64,000 nt of DNA from Cucumis sativus (GCF_000004075.3 NC_026659.2:1426001-1490000); one strand, 5' to 3'. Positions 1-14,053 are shown, counted from the stretch's first letter. The notes: generated by a model from the letters alone, not told the origin. Made by a program: numbers and translations.

Positions 1-80
1 TACAAAATTATCAATTTGAAGCGTAGGGGAGAGTTTTATTACTGGTTTGGCCTAAACATAGGCAAAGAAATGGAAAGTAC

Positions 81-160
81 CTATATTATATTGAGGATCC
101 CAATTGATCGACCGACCTCGCTATATTATATTGAGAATCCCAATTGATCGATCGGCCACA
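81..160. repeat. 40 bp tandem direct repeat, two units
   Basis: Units at 81-120 and 121-160 both begin CTATATTATATTGAG and contain CCCAATTGATCGA; they differ at only a few positions. Confidence 0.85.
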
Positions 161-515
161 CAATCTTCTAATTATGAGTTCTTTTAAATATGAAATCAGA
201 ACTCATAAATCCTAAACGGTCATTTGATACCAAATAAAAAAAATAGGATTTGTTCGAGATTCATCATGTTGAGGATCCACATTGAAAAGATAAAAAAGAT
301 CTCATACATGAATTACTTATCTATAAGATAAAATTAAAATATGTATATATACACAAAATCACCATCATTTGATGAGCAAAATATAATATGACCGATTTAC
401 ATTTACAAATTACAACCCTGTTTTTATTCTAAATAAATTAAATGGAATCAAAGCTGAAACTCAGCATCAGCAATGACAACCTATATGGATTCCTAAAGGC
501 TTATAAGCTTAGTTT

Positions 516-565
516 GGAAAAGAAAACAAAACAATATGGTGGAAAAGAAAACAAAACAATATGGT
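516..565. repeat. 25 bp tandem direct repeat, two units
   Basis: GGAAAAGAAAACAAAACAAT followed by ATGGT occurs at 516-540 and again at 541-565 with no gap and no mismatch. It is a simple recent duplication with no coding context. Confidence 0.85.
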
Positions 566-925
566 TGAAAAGAAAAGGCTGAGCAGATAAGAATACCCAA
601 AATACTAATCTACTCCCCACCACATATAGAGTAGTATTCTAGCTTTCTGTATTTCAAAATTGTCCACCACCCAAATCACTTTCCAATTGGGTCATCATCA
701 ACCAACTAGTTCATTGCAGCTGTACCACATTTGGGACTCCTAACAACATGACATCACAGGTCCATTACCTCCCATCACTTTAATAGACAGGACACAAGGG
801 TAATTTTCAACTCCCACCCAAGGTTCGTCTCTTCAACCACCAGGAATTTTCGCGGTATTACCAAGTACTAAATGCCTAAGGTCTCATTATTTTTATGCAT
901 ATACTCTCCTTTTCCTAAGTTCGTC

Positions 926-937
926 TTTTTTTTTTTT

Positions 938-968
<31 letters not shown>

Positions 969-975
969 GGGGGGG
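926..975. repeat. T22-G28 homopolymer junction
   Basis: A run of 22 T (926-947) passes directly into 28 G (948-975). On the strand of the adjacent oxidase gene this reads C28-A22, within about 220 bp downstream of its stop codon. Long G runs are rare in plant DNA and hard to sequence, so the exact length is uncertain. Confidence 0.9.
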
Positions 976-1142
976 TAGGAGGGGCTTTGTTTTGTTCTTT
1001 CCTGTCAACTGTACAATACAATATTTCTAACCGGTGGCGAGGGGCCTTCCAGGTATAGAACAAATATACGGGGAGAAGTAAGTTAGAGTTAGGAATATAT
1101 GGGGTAGAAGAGTCGGTTTTTGTGTACCCGTAGTTTACTTTC

Positions 1143-4100
1143 TCAGAAATGTTCTTTGTGAAAATGGAACTTAGTTGGGCCCTTTTGATTGAATTCATAG
1201 CAAAGGTTGCTAAGTTCTTTTGCAAGAATTGGTGCTCCACAGTAGAATACTCCTGATCCCAAATGTCAAACCGAGAAGAATCAGATAAAGGAAATTCAGT
1301 TGTTTGTCCTGCTTTTTATTTTTTGAAGCGCACTCACCGATTTTGGCACTACAATGCTTCGAACAAATTCTGGAGAAAACTTTCTTCCAGTTGGGCCTTG
1401 CAAAATGAGTTCTTACCTGACCAGATCATGGAAAGTAAAGGGCCTTTCAGAAGTTGGAAAGTTTTTTAATAAGAAACAATTCAATTTCGATGATAGTACG
1501 AAGATGGGAAATTAGCTATTATCATTTAGAAAACTGAATGTGCAAGAAGAACCCTTTGATTAGTTTGAAACTCAATTGGTACATGGTACCAGAAACAAGA
1601 TGTACTCCAAAATTAAGAAGCCAAACTTAAGTCTTAAATAGTAGAAATTTACCCTGGTGCCAGAAACAATATCCATTCCATTTTTTGCATGATTTAGTGC
1701 TTGGACCATCGTAATGAGGGCTGATCTAGCGTCTCCTTCCTCGTACACACTGGTTAGGTAGTTGTGCATCTCAATGACACCCTGAGTTTCAAGTCACGAA
1801 GTTAAAAAAATGAATCCATATAGACATGATAGTCCAATTAAAGCTCAATATTACCCTTTGATCCATCTCAGCGACTTCATTCATGACCCCTTTGAACCAG
1901 TCAAACGATCCCTGCTCCCTAGTTACCCAGTAAAAGTAAGCATTAGTTGTCTTCAGAATCTTCTTTCGCTTGGGAGAAACTCTGGCAGACGAGGAAGAAT
2001 CCGTGCTTCCAAAACTAAGATCTGACTCTTTACCCCCATCTGCTATTGAATCCTGAGGAAGGGAAAGCTCAAATATTATCGTATGAGTGATATGTTTAAA
2101 GAGGAAAGGAAAATTTGACTAGAAAAATATTTATGCATAAAACTATGAACAAAGGTTTGGTTACTTAAATAGGCATGTAATAGATGAAAAATAAGAATGA
2201 TCAAGTGATGCATGCAGGCACTTACTGCCTGCTCCTCCATTTTGACAATGTTGTTAAGCAAATCCTTCAAAATGCTAATGAAAGGTGTTGCTCCAATACC
2301 AAGACCAACAAGTAATAGAACATCATAATTTCTGTAGTCTTGTGCAGGTGCACCATAAGGTCCATCTATTAAGAGCTTGGGCAAACTGCAAAGCATTGCA
2401 TGAGAAATGGATTCATTAAGAAAATGCCACAGAGATAGAACCAGAATTCGGAAAGAAAGAAGTTCTAAGATGTACAAACCATTTTTTGGTCGTTTCATCA
2501 GCCCTGAGCAACCCACTCTTCCCAGCAACTGGTGGCTCACAAGCTTCAGCAAATACCCTCTTTAACTCTTGTGTCCAATCACCCAGCTGCCGTATGTGAA
2601 CACTCAGATAGTCATCCCCTGGAGCAGAAGTAATCGAAAACGGATGCCTGCATGCAAAGACAATAGACACCATAGCACGTTAACTCTTATTAATGGATTC
2701 TTGAAAAGTAGTGACAAGCTCGTGATGAACTAGACAGAGCATAATGGACAATTGGACATGAATACTAAATTAGATATAACTATCGAATCAGTCGCTCCCA
2801 AGTTTGATAACTCATAGAAGCCAGCAATTGAGAGTTATAGTGAAGTTCATTCGTTAATAATATACAAAAGAGAAATGCCAGCGCAAAGATGAAATTAACA
2901 GGACTTTTCTTTACAAAATTATATTTCACAAGAGTTATAATAGTATTTACCATTCAAATGGAGAGACAGCGGGGCATTGGACAAACATGTACTGCCCACT
3001 CTTATAACGGAACTGAGGAGGTTTAGACATTTGTAATGCAAGAACATTCCCCGGGTAAATAGCAACCTAGATATAGAAAAATGAAACGATTGGAAGGCAA
3101 AGAATTTGAACTCTAATCCTGACTAGTTAGACATGAAATCAGAGTGAAATAGATTATGTGGCAGTGGCAGTAAGGATAGAAACCTTGAGGAGTCGAACAC
3201 TGTAAAATCCTGAGCGGAAGAATCTAAGGGTCCTTTCCCCAGCATATAGTAAAATTGGGACGGCCAGATACATCCAAGTCTGCATGCAATAAAGCGATAA
3301 CCTGAGCAAACATTTCTAGTTGGTACAAAATAAGTTCCATGTTCAATCAATAGATAAAGTATTAGAAGGGAAGTATCATTCATACTTACCGTCTTACGGT
3401 ACCATCTGTGTTCGAGGTAGAGGTATACGCCATGGATGACGAGTAAGACGTAAACAATGAAAAACAGGTGGTGTGAATACCAGAAGGCATTGAAACCCGT
3501 CAGCCTATCAAACGGCTTGGGCAGCTTAATCAGGCTCCTCCTGAACCATCGGGTAGCTAGAGTGAATGCTACTGTCATCAAGATGACCATTAGTATACCA
3601 GTCACACCTTCCCATCCCTTAACCAAGTCTAGGTAGGTAGGCTTGTTTGGTCCGAAGTAATCCGTCACATAATTATAGTTTTCATCTGATGACTGTACGA
3701 GTCTTGGAAAATCACAGGCAAGGTGGTTCCCTACATGGAGAATGACGCCAACTACAATAGCTGCCGCAATCGTCTGCAGGGCACAAAATCGAATTTAGAA
3801 ATCTCACATACTTGATATTGTATATTTCACGTACTCTCCTAAGACAAGCTAAATTCAGGACATCCAAAAATTACATTCATTTTTCTCCTCCCGGTTTACT
3901 TTCTATAGTCACTTTGTCATTTGCCCTTGAAAACTAGTAAAAAGACTCATATTTTTCAACCTACTCAATCATCAAACTAGTTTTTCACGTAAACTCTTCT
4001 TTTTTCAATCTTGTAAAATATTTTGAGTTTTTCTATTGTGATAGGGTAGTTGGGGTAAGATGAGTGACTATGCACGGTTAAATGATAATGCTTTATTTAA

Positions 4101-7100
4101 GAAACACACGAGGTTGACCACTAAACTAAAAGTCTTCCTGAATAAAGCCAAGCAATTGTGAGGGAATTTATAAGTGAGGAATCTGATTAGTGTGTACCTT
4201 ATGAAAATTGATATTGTCGTCGAATGGTACAAAAAATCCCAGCCTGGTCGACCTTATCCAAGTGATGGTATTTCTACATACGGGCAGCAAAATGATAGCC
4301 ATGTTGAACTTCAGGGTCTCAGCCGCACCCTTAGCCGTTAGGAGACAGTAACCCATGACCTTGTAGGCTTGCTTATGCTTGTACTGGAAGAACTTCCACG
4401 TGAAAAGCCCAACCAATATCATGATCCATAACGTCAGCACCCATATTCTCCTCCAATTCTCCTGCAAATAGTAGAGCAGTTTTGTTCTTATCCTTGTTAT
4501 GGGGCCTTTGTTCCTTAGTCCCTGTATGTTCTGGCTCAATGCTTGGCTGGTATAGCTGAGGGCTTGACTGTAGTTCAGATACGTATCCTTTTGTAGCAAA
4601 AGGGTTTCCAATTGCCACAGCTGCACCACCATAATCAACACAAAGATTGAAAATTCGTAAATATTTAAATCATATGATAAAAGGGGTATTTGAGATGATC
4701 TGAATCTTGGACAAAACCCGTTGTTATTAATGTTTCAAAGCGCCAAGTTTTTCTTTTGATCTGCAAACCATAGGGGGTATCTTGGCACCAATTTACAATA
4801 TAGCAATATTATGGACTCACGTTCCTCAGTAAGTTAACCATCGTTTACCCATCAACCCTATGATTACTGACAAAATTCCATTTACAAGCCAAAAATAAAA
4901 AGAGTAACATTTGGGCACATCATAATAGACTACACCTATTAATTTTGTGGAGACCACTTCAATCAAAAAATAAAAAAAGAAAAACTCAAAATATGAAAAA
5001 GAAAGAAAACAAAGAGTCTGTCACGTAGTAAATTGAGGTAGGATAATTGAACAAGCTGCACAAATGAGTCGATACAAATACCATCAACAGAATATTTTTC
5101 AAATAAAAATGGTAAAACTAGCCAACTTAACCACAACTCAACTAGTCAATGCAAATACCATCAACTAAGAAGTAGGTTCAAGCTCTCACTGACCACTGTT
5201 AACTCAAATTACTAGATCTTTCAATGTGTACAGTACAAGGGATTTGGGCAAGGCAACCAACTCTGCTTCAAAGTAATTCATGTCAATAATGTGTGTTATA
5301 GGCTCCTAAAAATGTTAATCTTGACTAAAGAGACACAAAGAATCATACTGTTCAGCTACCAAAAATACTCACGTAGGACAACCAACCTAATACATGTTAA
5401 TAACCTATGTTATAGGCTGCTAATGAATGTTAATGACTAAAGAGATACAAAGAACCATACTGTTTACTCACGGGCACGAGATGAGCAAATTTGTCAACAA
5501 TGATAGAGTCAATTATTATGCGGTGTGCTCCGTCTACTTAATATTATTGAAAAATGGCTAGGGCTCAAGAGTAGCACAGAAGACTTGAGTACTGTTTGAG
5601 AGTGCTTTTTGGAGAAACCGTTGTATTTGAGAATTATTTCAATTATTCAAGGATTTTATTGAGTACTTATTCTTATTATTTGTCCCCACTTATTTGTTGT
5701 TTTGATGGGCATTTGAATATTCATTTTCAAATCAAACGCAATTTTGAAATACAAAACCAATAAACAAAAGTTCAGCATCCAAACACGTCTTGTTGAAAAA
5801 ATAAAATTCTGTTTTAAGAAGTCAACTATAATTGCTTACAGCATCTTTGAACAGTCTGACATACACCAAGTTCTTCACCGGGGTCGGTGGAAATATTTTT
5901 CTTTTCCTTTGAGATAAATGGGTGTGTTTCTTAAACTAACGTTGTAAGAAAATATACTTCATTTGATAATATTTTTATATTTTGAAGGAAAATACTATTT
6001 TTTTTGGGTAATAAAAGAAAATACTCGAGCACTTTTATAAACAGTACCCGTGATGGTTTCACTCATGACCATAACTTAGAAATTATGATACCTAATACCT
6101 ACGAGACTTTCTATGGTTAAAAGTTTAAGTCTAATTCCCACATCTTATACTTATAAAGATAATAAATGATTTTTTTTATCTTTCACGCATTTATAAAAAG
6201 AAAATAGCAAAAATTTACTTGAACAATTTTTAAAATTTTGAATTATTTGCAGATATTTATAAAGCAAATATGAAGTAGTTAAGTGGGTCAAATCATTAAT
6301 ACATCCATTAATTTGGTTATTCATGCAATTCTAGACTCATATTATTGTTTATTTAACTACGTAGTTTTAAATTTTCTTTAAGTTTACGTAAAATAAATAA
6401 ATAAACAGACAAAAAATAAAGAAAATTGAAGTTCATTTTAAATACATAGACATGTCAAGTCAAAACGATATGGCATCTCAAATCAACAACCATAATTATC
6501 TTTGGCATATTTTGGGAGAAAAATGTCAAAAGTATTACGAGACAAATTTTTATTAAGAAACCTACTCTCCAAAAATAGTCATCCTAAACGATTTTTTTTA
6601 AGAACAAATGTGTTCGATATATTCAAGAGTAGATATCTATATGCAATAATTAAAGATATTTTCAAAAGAATACTGAGGTTTTTTTTTTCCTACCTTTAAA
6701 ATATAGAAAAATTAACTAAAATATTTACGAAATATAAAAAAATAAATAATAGAATTTGCCCAAAATATTATACTATATATACTGATGTGTTTTTATCCGT
6801 GTCTCTCAATGTCACTAAGATACGAATAAAGATCAATAAAATTGATATATTCTAAAATTTTACTATATTTATAAATATTTTTAGTATCTTTTTTGATCTT
6901 CACTAATTTTTCTCTTTTCTCTTTATTTAATTCTTTTGAATAACTTTTATAGTATTTTGTAAAACAAATATCACCGTTTTAAAGTATAAAAATATAAACT
7001 CAATTTAATATGAAAAGTTGTCAAAAAAATTAAAAGAAAAAAAAGACAAATGATTTACACCTTATAAAAAATCGAGTGAAATGTTTTCTAAATAATTTTT

Positions 7101-9935
7101 TTTCTTTTTCTATAGAGAGTAAACAGTTAAAACACCGACCTCAATGTAGCCGAGCCTTTCAGGGTCCAACTCCTCCATAATGAGAGCCGCATATTCCTCT
7201 GCCTGTTCCTTCAACCTCGATAGCTTGTTTGCGGAAGCACTCAGCATAATAATCTAAAAGAAATAAATTAATTTATATAATAAAAAATAGTCCCTACCAA
7301 CTCCATTTGTTTTTTTAATTTTTTTTTTTTTTTTTTTTACATTTGTTAGGACTTATTGAGATTATGTTTTTCTTTTATTACTAGATCTACTTTTCATTAA
7401 TAGGATGATTTACAAAATAAAATAGAAAAAGAATGCTATAAAAGATTCACAACACATTAAAAATATCAATAAATAAAAGCCTAGGAAGAATTGTAATGAA
7501 ATAAGTATTCAACAATTACAATACTTCACTATACCATTGCATTATTTGGAGTGGTTTAATTTTGGAAATTTCAGACTTAAGATTACCAAATCCCCTCCAA
7601 CCATTGATATTTATTATAAGGAAAATGACGTGCTGTTGGCCAAACCAAAAAAATTAAGCTAATGCAAATTATTATACATATGAAGGCCATTTTTTTCTTT
7701 TGCTTCCTATCAGGGAAAGAAAGTCAGCCATCTCCTTTTCTAAAAAGAAAATAGAATCGTTTTCGGGAATCTTAACGTGGAGTAGGCCAATTCGTCTTAA
7801 TAGATTAGGTTAATAATAATTAATTTAATCGCAGCATGTTGATTATGCTAAATCCATGCAATTTTTATATGCACACGGTAGAGGACAAAAAAAAAATGGA
7901 GGCAAAAACCTTTTTCACCCCCACTACATTAGAATATTAAAGTATAAACCTTATTTTGGCAAGTGAACTTTTAAACATATTCCTTTAATCTATATACTTT
8001 TGTAGTGCTATACATTTGTCTGTTAATTTTTAAATGTCTTATTTTAAAAAAATGAGAAAAAATAAATTTAATTATATTTACACTTCCTTTATTGTTGAAT
8101 ACCATCGTTCTTGATAGATTATTTAATATAACAATTCTCAGCTACACTCAAATAATAATATCAAAATATTTATAAAATATAATAAAAATTTTATAATTAT
8201 CGATATAATCTGAAATTTTATTACATTCGATAAATATTTAATTAATAGATTATTGAACACGAAAGCTATAAATATAAACTATATGAAATAGAATATTAAA
8301 ATTTTGAATTTGTATCTTAAAAATGTTTTCAAAACTATCCAACTTGTGTCTTAAAATTGTTTTCAAAACTATCAAATTTATTAGAATTAAAACTGACTGT
8401 GTTGTACATTAAACTTTTAATTTAATGTCTAAAAGATTTGTAAATTTTAAAATATATATATCCAACTTATTAATCATAAATTAAAAGCTTAAACAGTTTG
8501 AATAACTATTAGATACATTGAAAATTCAATAACTAGACTTGCTTACCTAAACTCTAGGAATTAAAATAATTTTTATTCAAAACATACCGATAAAAACTAT
8601 ATTATAGAGTCCAAATAGCAACGAATAAATAAAAAAAATTGAATTATTATTATTATTATTATTATTATAACTATGTGAGAAAAAAGGAGAAGCAAGGACA
8701 AGTGCACCTAATCATATGTCCATCGATGATATCAACCGGTCTAAAAATAAATAAATAACAAAATTAAAACAAAAATCACCCGAGTTAAAGTAGATTTACC
8801 TCTTTCACTTCTTCTTCGGTAATTCGGCCGTCTTCGTTTTTGTCGACCCTGTTCACAGAATAGGTATCAGTAAAAAGGATTAACGAAAAAGAATGGCATC
8901 TACGAAAAGACACGAGTCTGTTTCATTTCTTGGTGGTGACGGTGTCGTTTTGGATTCTTGCTTTTCGGCTTACGGAAATATAATTTCATTTCCACTAACT
9001 TGAGATTGAAGTAAAGAGAGATGGATAACAGTGATTGTACATGTCGAAGAAGATCTGCAGCCGCGAATCGAAACTTTGATCGGTGATTTGTGACCAGAAC
9101 TCGAACAGCTCTTCTTTACTGATTTTCTCGACCTTCAATCTCCGTCTTCGACTCAAAGCATCGAACAGTTCCAGAGCAAATTCCTTCGAATCTTTCATTC
9201 CTAGCAAACGGAACGGAGATTAAGAACTTGATGAGCTCAAATTTTCCAGAGCAAAGAAAATTTTACGGACTGAGAGAGATTGACGTTTCAGATTAAGTAA
9301 TTAATGAACGAACCTATACATTGTGCGAAATCGGAGCGGTAGAGGAATCCATCCTTGGCGAGCTTATCGAAGTTGCTCTGTATTTCGTTCCAAGCATCAA
9401 CGCCATTGCTCTTGCTACTAATGAATCTCAGGCCGCGAAGCGCTTTATGAGCACCAGAACGAGTGCGATCAAGCTGAGCTTGTCGCCTCCTCAAAGCTCG
9501 AGCAGCCAAGGCGGAGTCAAATCCATTTCCACCACCAGAAGAATGTCCATGACTCCACGAAAACCGCTTCAACTCAGCCTTCAACTCCTGCGAGAACTGC
9601 CTAGCTTTAGCAACCGCTTCCGCTTTCAATTCCTGCGAAAATTGCCGCAACAGACTAGACGAACTCCGTTTAAACGTCGGCGATCTCGAAATCGAAGCAG
9701 ACTTAGGAGTTTCAGATCCAACAGAAACAGCGTTATCAACGTTAATAACCGTAGCCGGCTCAACACTCCGCAAAATGATTCTATCGTCATCCTGTAGATC
9801 AAGAGTAACCTCAACAAACTCCTCCGCCGCACTGGATTCTGTTCCTGGAGATGATAATCCTGAGCTCATAATATTGGCATTTCCAGGAACCGAATCGGAC
9901 GCCCAGCGCCGTTCGTGCTTCGGCGCCGCTCTCAT
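1143..9935 (-). CDS. RBOHF: Respiratory burst oxidase homolog (NADPH oxidase), RBOHF type
   Basis: Plasma-membrane NADPH oxidase making apoplastic superoxide in stress, ABA and immune signalling. Exons in gene order: 9935-9314, 9200-9041, 8848-8800, 7253-7140, 4620-4198, 3773-3390, 3279-3184, 3066-2951, 2647-2480, 2385-2226, 2052-1855, 1781-1653, 1416-1338, 1252-1143. They total 2808 nt, 935 aa, the usual family length, and every junction keeps frame. The N-terminus has [22 protein letters not shown] and [11 protein letters not shown], as in the RBOHF/RBOHA clade. The EF-hand [12 protein letters not shown] lies near residues 263-274. Membrane segments carry heme-ligand histidines ([10 protein letters not shown] near 465-473; WYSHHLFF). 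[12 protein letters not shown] is the FAD site, [11 protein letters not shown] and GLGIGATPF the NADPH sites, and the end FHFHKEHF is conserved. Introns 3 and 4 are long (1.5 and 2.5 kb). The symbol follows the Arabidopsis orthologue; a close RBOH paralogue cannot be fully excluded. Confidence 0.95.
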
Positions 9936-9967
9936 TGATGGAAAACAAATATTCCAACAACAAGCAT
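9932..9967 (-). CDS. Upstream ORF of 11 codons overlapping the RBOHF start (ATGA)
   Basis: Reading the minus strand from the likely promoter, the only ATG before the RBOHF start is at 9967-9965. It encodes [11 protein letters not shown] and stops at TGA 9934-9932, which overlaps the main ATG (9935-9933) as ATGA in the -1 frame. Such a uORF could lower main-frame translation or feed termination-reinitiation. It is seen only as sequence; expression is inferred. Confidence 0.5.
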   Translation of the reverse strand: MLVVGIFVFHQ

Positions 9968-10185
9968 CTGGTGAGAAAATGCAAATGAGAGTAAAGGAAA
10001 GAGAAAAGGGGAGGGGGAGGTGTGTGATGGTGGTCGTTGATGAGTGAGTCTGTGGTGGATTTGTTTGGTTACGATTGGAGAAGGTTGATTGTGGCAGAAC
10101 GCGGAATGGACTTTGGGGGTTCGAAAAAGGTGAAGTGGTGGAGCCAAGAGGGAAAAGAAGAGGACGAAGTGAAGAAACGAGAATA

Positions 10186-10209
10186 GAAATGGAAATGGAA
10201 ATGGAAATG
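10186..10209. repeat. (GAAATG)4 microsatellite in the RBOHF leader/promoter
   Basis: Four perfect GAAATG units followed by variant GAAAAG and GGGAAA units. It lies about 250-275 bp upstream of the RBOHF ATG, close to the expected transcription start. Confidence 0.75.
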
Positions 10210-10230
10210 GAAAAGGGAAAGGGAATATGT

Positions 10231-10253
10231 GTATATATATATTATTTATATTT
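10231..10253 (-). promoter_or_regulatory. Candidate TATA region of RBOHF
   Basis: The minus strand reads ATATAAATAATATATATATA about 300 bp upstream of the ATG. It is the only strong TATA-like stretch in the leader region. It would give a 5' UTR of roughly 260-280 nt containing the 11-codon uORF. The surrounding sequence is AT-rich, so this is a candidate only. Confidence 0.4.
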
Positions 10254-13200
10254 GTGAGTTTTTGGAGAAGGGGGGAAGAGAACGATGTGGGAGTGGGAGT
10301 GGGACCGTGTTCAGGTCAGGCTCTGATTTCAGGCTCGACCGCTGAGATTTGTTCGTATTCGACTTAACTCGTACATGTACTTCCCATTCTCTACGCCTCT
10401 TCTTTTCTTTCCATAATATTTACGTCCCCCTCCCACTCATTTTTACTTGCTCACCTTAAATTAAACTTATAATTTCTTTATTTGTTATTGAAACTATTTT
10501 TCATTTTTAATTAAATAAATTAAATTTTAGTAGTATTAACATGCATGACCTCAGTATTATAAAAATAATAAATTTAATTTAGTTAAATATTCTATTATAA
10601 TTAAAAAAATTGTTAAACTGTAAATATTTTAATTTATTTTACTATTTTTAAAAACATCCATTGATTTTAACTAAGTTTGAATTTACGAATAGAAGTCATA
10701 TTCCACACCTATTTTCGACCTATAATTCTTTGACAAAATACTTCTTGTTTTTTTAGGGCTAGGCACCAACTACCAAAATATCAACACATGTAAAATTGAG
10801 CTTTCATAAAAGCCAAGAAAATTGTTTTAAAAAATAATAGTTATAGCTTGTTCATAATAGAGAAATAGACATAAAAATGAAATAATGTTTATACATAGCA
10901 AAAAAAAAAAAAGAGCTATAGAAAGTTTGATGTTCTTTTTTATTTTTCAATGTTTTTAAAACAACTTTAATGAAATATTAATTTTTCAACAAAACTTAAC
11001 TTTTCTATAAGCGTTTTCAACAGATGTTTAAAAAAGTATAAATAAGAATTTTTTAAAGGAAATTACTAAATTAATTAAAGTGGGTGTTTGTAATAGTCTT
11101 AAATAAATAAATAATGCTTTAAATTTTCAGGATTAATTTAAAAGTTGTTTTTAAAGAACTTAAATAATGAACTAAGGATAAAAAGTAGTTCTTCAAACCC
11201 TCCTTCCTTATTTATACTAAAAAAATTAAGAATAAAAAGATGATTATAATTAATATAATTATATGAATGTAGATCAACTGAAATAATTTTACTCAAAAGT
11301 TTTGAAAAGAGTATAAGATTTAAAATATAACTTTATAAGTGATTAAATTATATTCAGAACAAAATTATTAGAAGAATTAAATAAAAATATATGAAGGAAA
11401 TTTTGTTATATTAATTGAACATAATTAATGTAATAAAACATCCCTCTCACCCTTTAGAGGCAAATAACATTTTAATCACTACAACAATATATGACTTGAT
11501 CCAAAAGTACTCATCTTAATATTATGTTTAAGAAAGAAGATCAAGATGGATGAATATATTCTTAGAGGTATTTTTTATGAATTTAACCCTATAAAAGAGT
11601 TGTCTAATGCTATGATATTCTTGCTTTCAAACAATAGAAGGTGAAAATGATGAAAACAATACAATTATTAATTTTTATGGTTAAATGTCATTTATATATA
11701 TCAAACATTTATGACTAATTATAAAAGTGGTAGTTATATTGTTGTAACTGGCTTGAATGTATATAATTTTTTTTCTAAATTTAGACTATATTATATATGG
11801 GTATATGGATAAATTAGAATAAAGTTTTTCAACTTTTTGGAAGAAAAAAATGGGAAGGAAAAGAGATTGATTGGGTTAAGATTATTCCTATTGAAACAAA
11901 TTTATGTGAAATGGGCAGAAGGGAAATGGTTAGGTTGTTCTATGAATTTTATAAATAGTCATGTAGAAAGTTCAAAAACAAATATTCTAGAAGAACAAGT
12001 GGGGTGTCATTTCAAATATGTTATCTCATGAAAATTTCAAACACATATATTTTTTAGAAAAATGCAACATTGAGTGATGAAGATTAGGTAAATTAATGCC
12101 ATCAAAATGTTGAAAGCCAAATATAGCTTATGGGGCCTCAAAAAATGGTAATAACTACACAAATAATTACATTACAATGTAAAACTTAGTGAATAATAAT
12201 AATAAGGATTTAGACATTGCAACAAACTCCATCTCTTCTGCCCTCTAATTCTTAATGCTTTGATTCATTGGCTTTAGTTTGATAGCCTACTCCATACCAC
12301 ATATATAATATAATTCTAAAGTTTGAAATTTGACAGACCATGTATATATATAATGCTATAATTAATTTCTTTAATATATGTTGTGTTTATTATATATCTC
12401 TATTTATAGAATAGTTTTTAAATAAATCATTTGAATTGAACATGGGAGATCTATGAGTTGTTATATGCTTGTCTTTTAGTTCAAGTTGAATGAATGGAAA
12501 ATGAATAAATATATCTAACTAAAGTTGAAATCCTCTTTGAATTTCATTACTTAAAATATATCTCAATTGGTGATTAGAGTGTAGGTTTAAGTTGGATTGG
12601 TTCAAATAAATTATTAAAAAACATTTCATGTTTTTGTACTCCTCGTCGATTTCAAATTATCAACTTTTAATTTTATCAATGTTGATTTTACATTGTTATA
12701 TATACGATAAAAATACTACTGTTATGATATCGAGTATAAAACAATCGTTGTAGTAATTAAGACGGTTGGTTTACTAATTAGGTTGATTATTCCAATTGAA
12801 TCCAACTCTTTGTTGATATTTTGTTTTCTATAGGTTTGATTTTTGTGATTAAGTGCTTCGAGTATTTTCATAATTGAGTATGAAAATTTATTTGCCCATG
12901 TTGAATAATTTCATACAATTAGTTGGTTATTTCGGGACAAATTTAGTTTTGAGAAGGTATTAATTAAATGTAACTATTTAAACTACTTATAAGTTAATTG
13001 GATAAAATTGAAACTTCAAAACTGATTAATAGAGTAATATTATAGGTACAGGAGTAAGAGTGATATTCTTCCAAGACACAATTTATGGTTCAAGAAAACA
13101 TTGTAATGAATCGTATTTCCATCGCAGCTGTTATCTCTTATCTCACTGATAGAATCAACAAGGTAATAAAACAAAAAACAATCATTAAAAATAATTGTAA

Positions 13201-14050
13201 CTCATCTATACTTATTGAATCTCTACCAAATTCAGTAAGGGTGTAGAGTTCATGTATATAGAATGAAATTTGAAACACAATACATGTGAGCAATTTAGGC
13301 AGAAGAGTTAAACTTTGAATGTCTTCTGGTGCATTTGCTAGCTGGTAATCATAATTACAATAACATTTAGAAAAAACAGAAACAAAAAGATATTTCGATA
13401 AATGTCTTAGGGGACGTTTGAGTTTATAAGTTCAATAATAATACAATATATCATGGGATATTATCATAAAACATATGTGACAACGAGATGACTTTGTATA
13501 CATTTTTTTTATAATATAATATAATGTTTCTGATTCTGATTTTTGGTTTCCAACAATTAATTTTTAAACTTATTTTAGAGTAGAATTTTATATTGTAATT
13601 AGCTTACAATTTTAGAAAACCTAAAACAAATTATTACAGAGAAAGTTTATGATTTTTTCCTTATAATAAAATAAGAAAACAAAACACCAATTGTCACATC
13701 CAATTATTCTATGTTTCTTATGAAATCGGACGTGAAAAAAATTCAATAAAACACCAAGAAAGTATTAGGGGTATTTTCAAATGTAGAAAGAATGATATTA
13801 CTACGTAGGTTTGATAGATCATGATCATGACACATATAGTAATTTACAACGTCAATTTATAGGTGTATTTTATTACTTGTCTTTATTAGCTTTCTTAACC
13901 AACATCTTGAGTTTCTCCCAATCAAAAGATTCTTTTTATCAAAATAGGTTCAAAAGTTGTACTGTTTTTAGTCTAAATACTAATTTACTTTTATAAAGTC
14001 AGTTCATATATCAAGATAGAATTCAGCTGCTTACAAAGCAACATTCAAAA

Positions 14051-14053
<3 letters not shown>

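Larger units (their letters stand above)
1..1142. other. 3' flank of the RBOHF-like gene, no gene seen
   Basis: Non-coding, AT-rich sequence downstream of the minus-strand oxidase gene. The part next to position 1142 should hold the 3' UTR. It contains two short tandem duplications and a T/G homopolymer junction, listed separately. Open frames here are low complexity and show no recognisable protein. Confidence 0.6.

Noticed and set aside
4621-8799. Possible additional genes in the long introns 3 and 4 of RBOHF
   Set aside because: Only short AT-rich frames are present (for example 6502-6699) and the flanking RBOHF exons join in frame across them.
9321-9797. 158-codon plus-strand frame antisense to RBOHF exon 1
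   Set aside because: A shadow of the highly biased Ser/Arg-rich coding sequence on the other strand; it resembles no known protein.
9932-10147. 71-codon minus-strand open frame upstream of RBOHF
   Set aside because: Its first codon is TTG, not ATG. Only the last 11 codons follow an ATG; that short uORF is reported instead.
13070-13165. Exon-like stretch (frame with MNRISIAAVISYLTDRINK followed by GTAATA)
   Set aside because: It looks spliced-exon-like but is isolated, with no flanking exons in a consistent frame and no family that I recognise.
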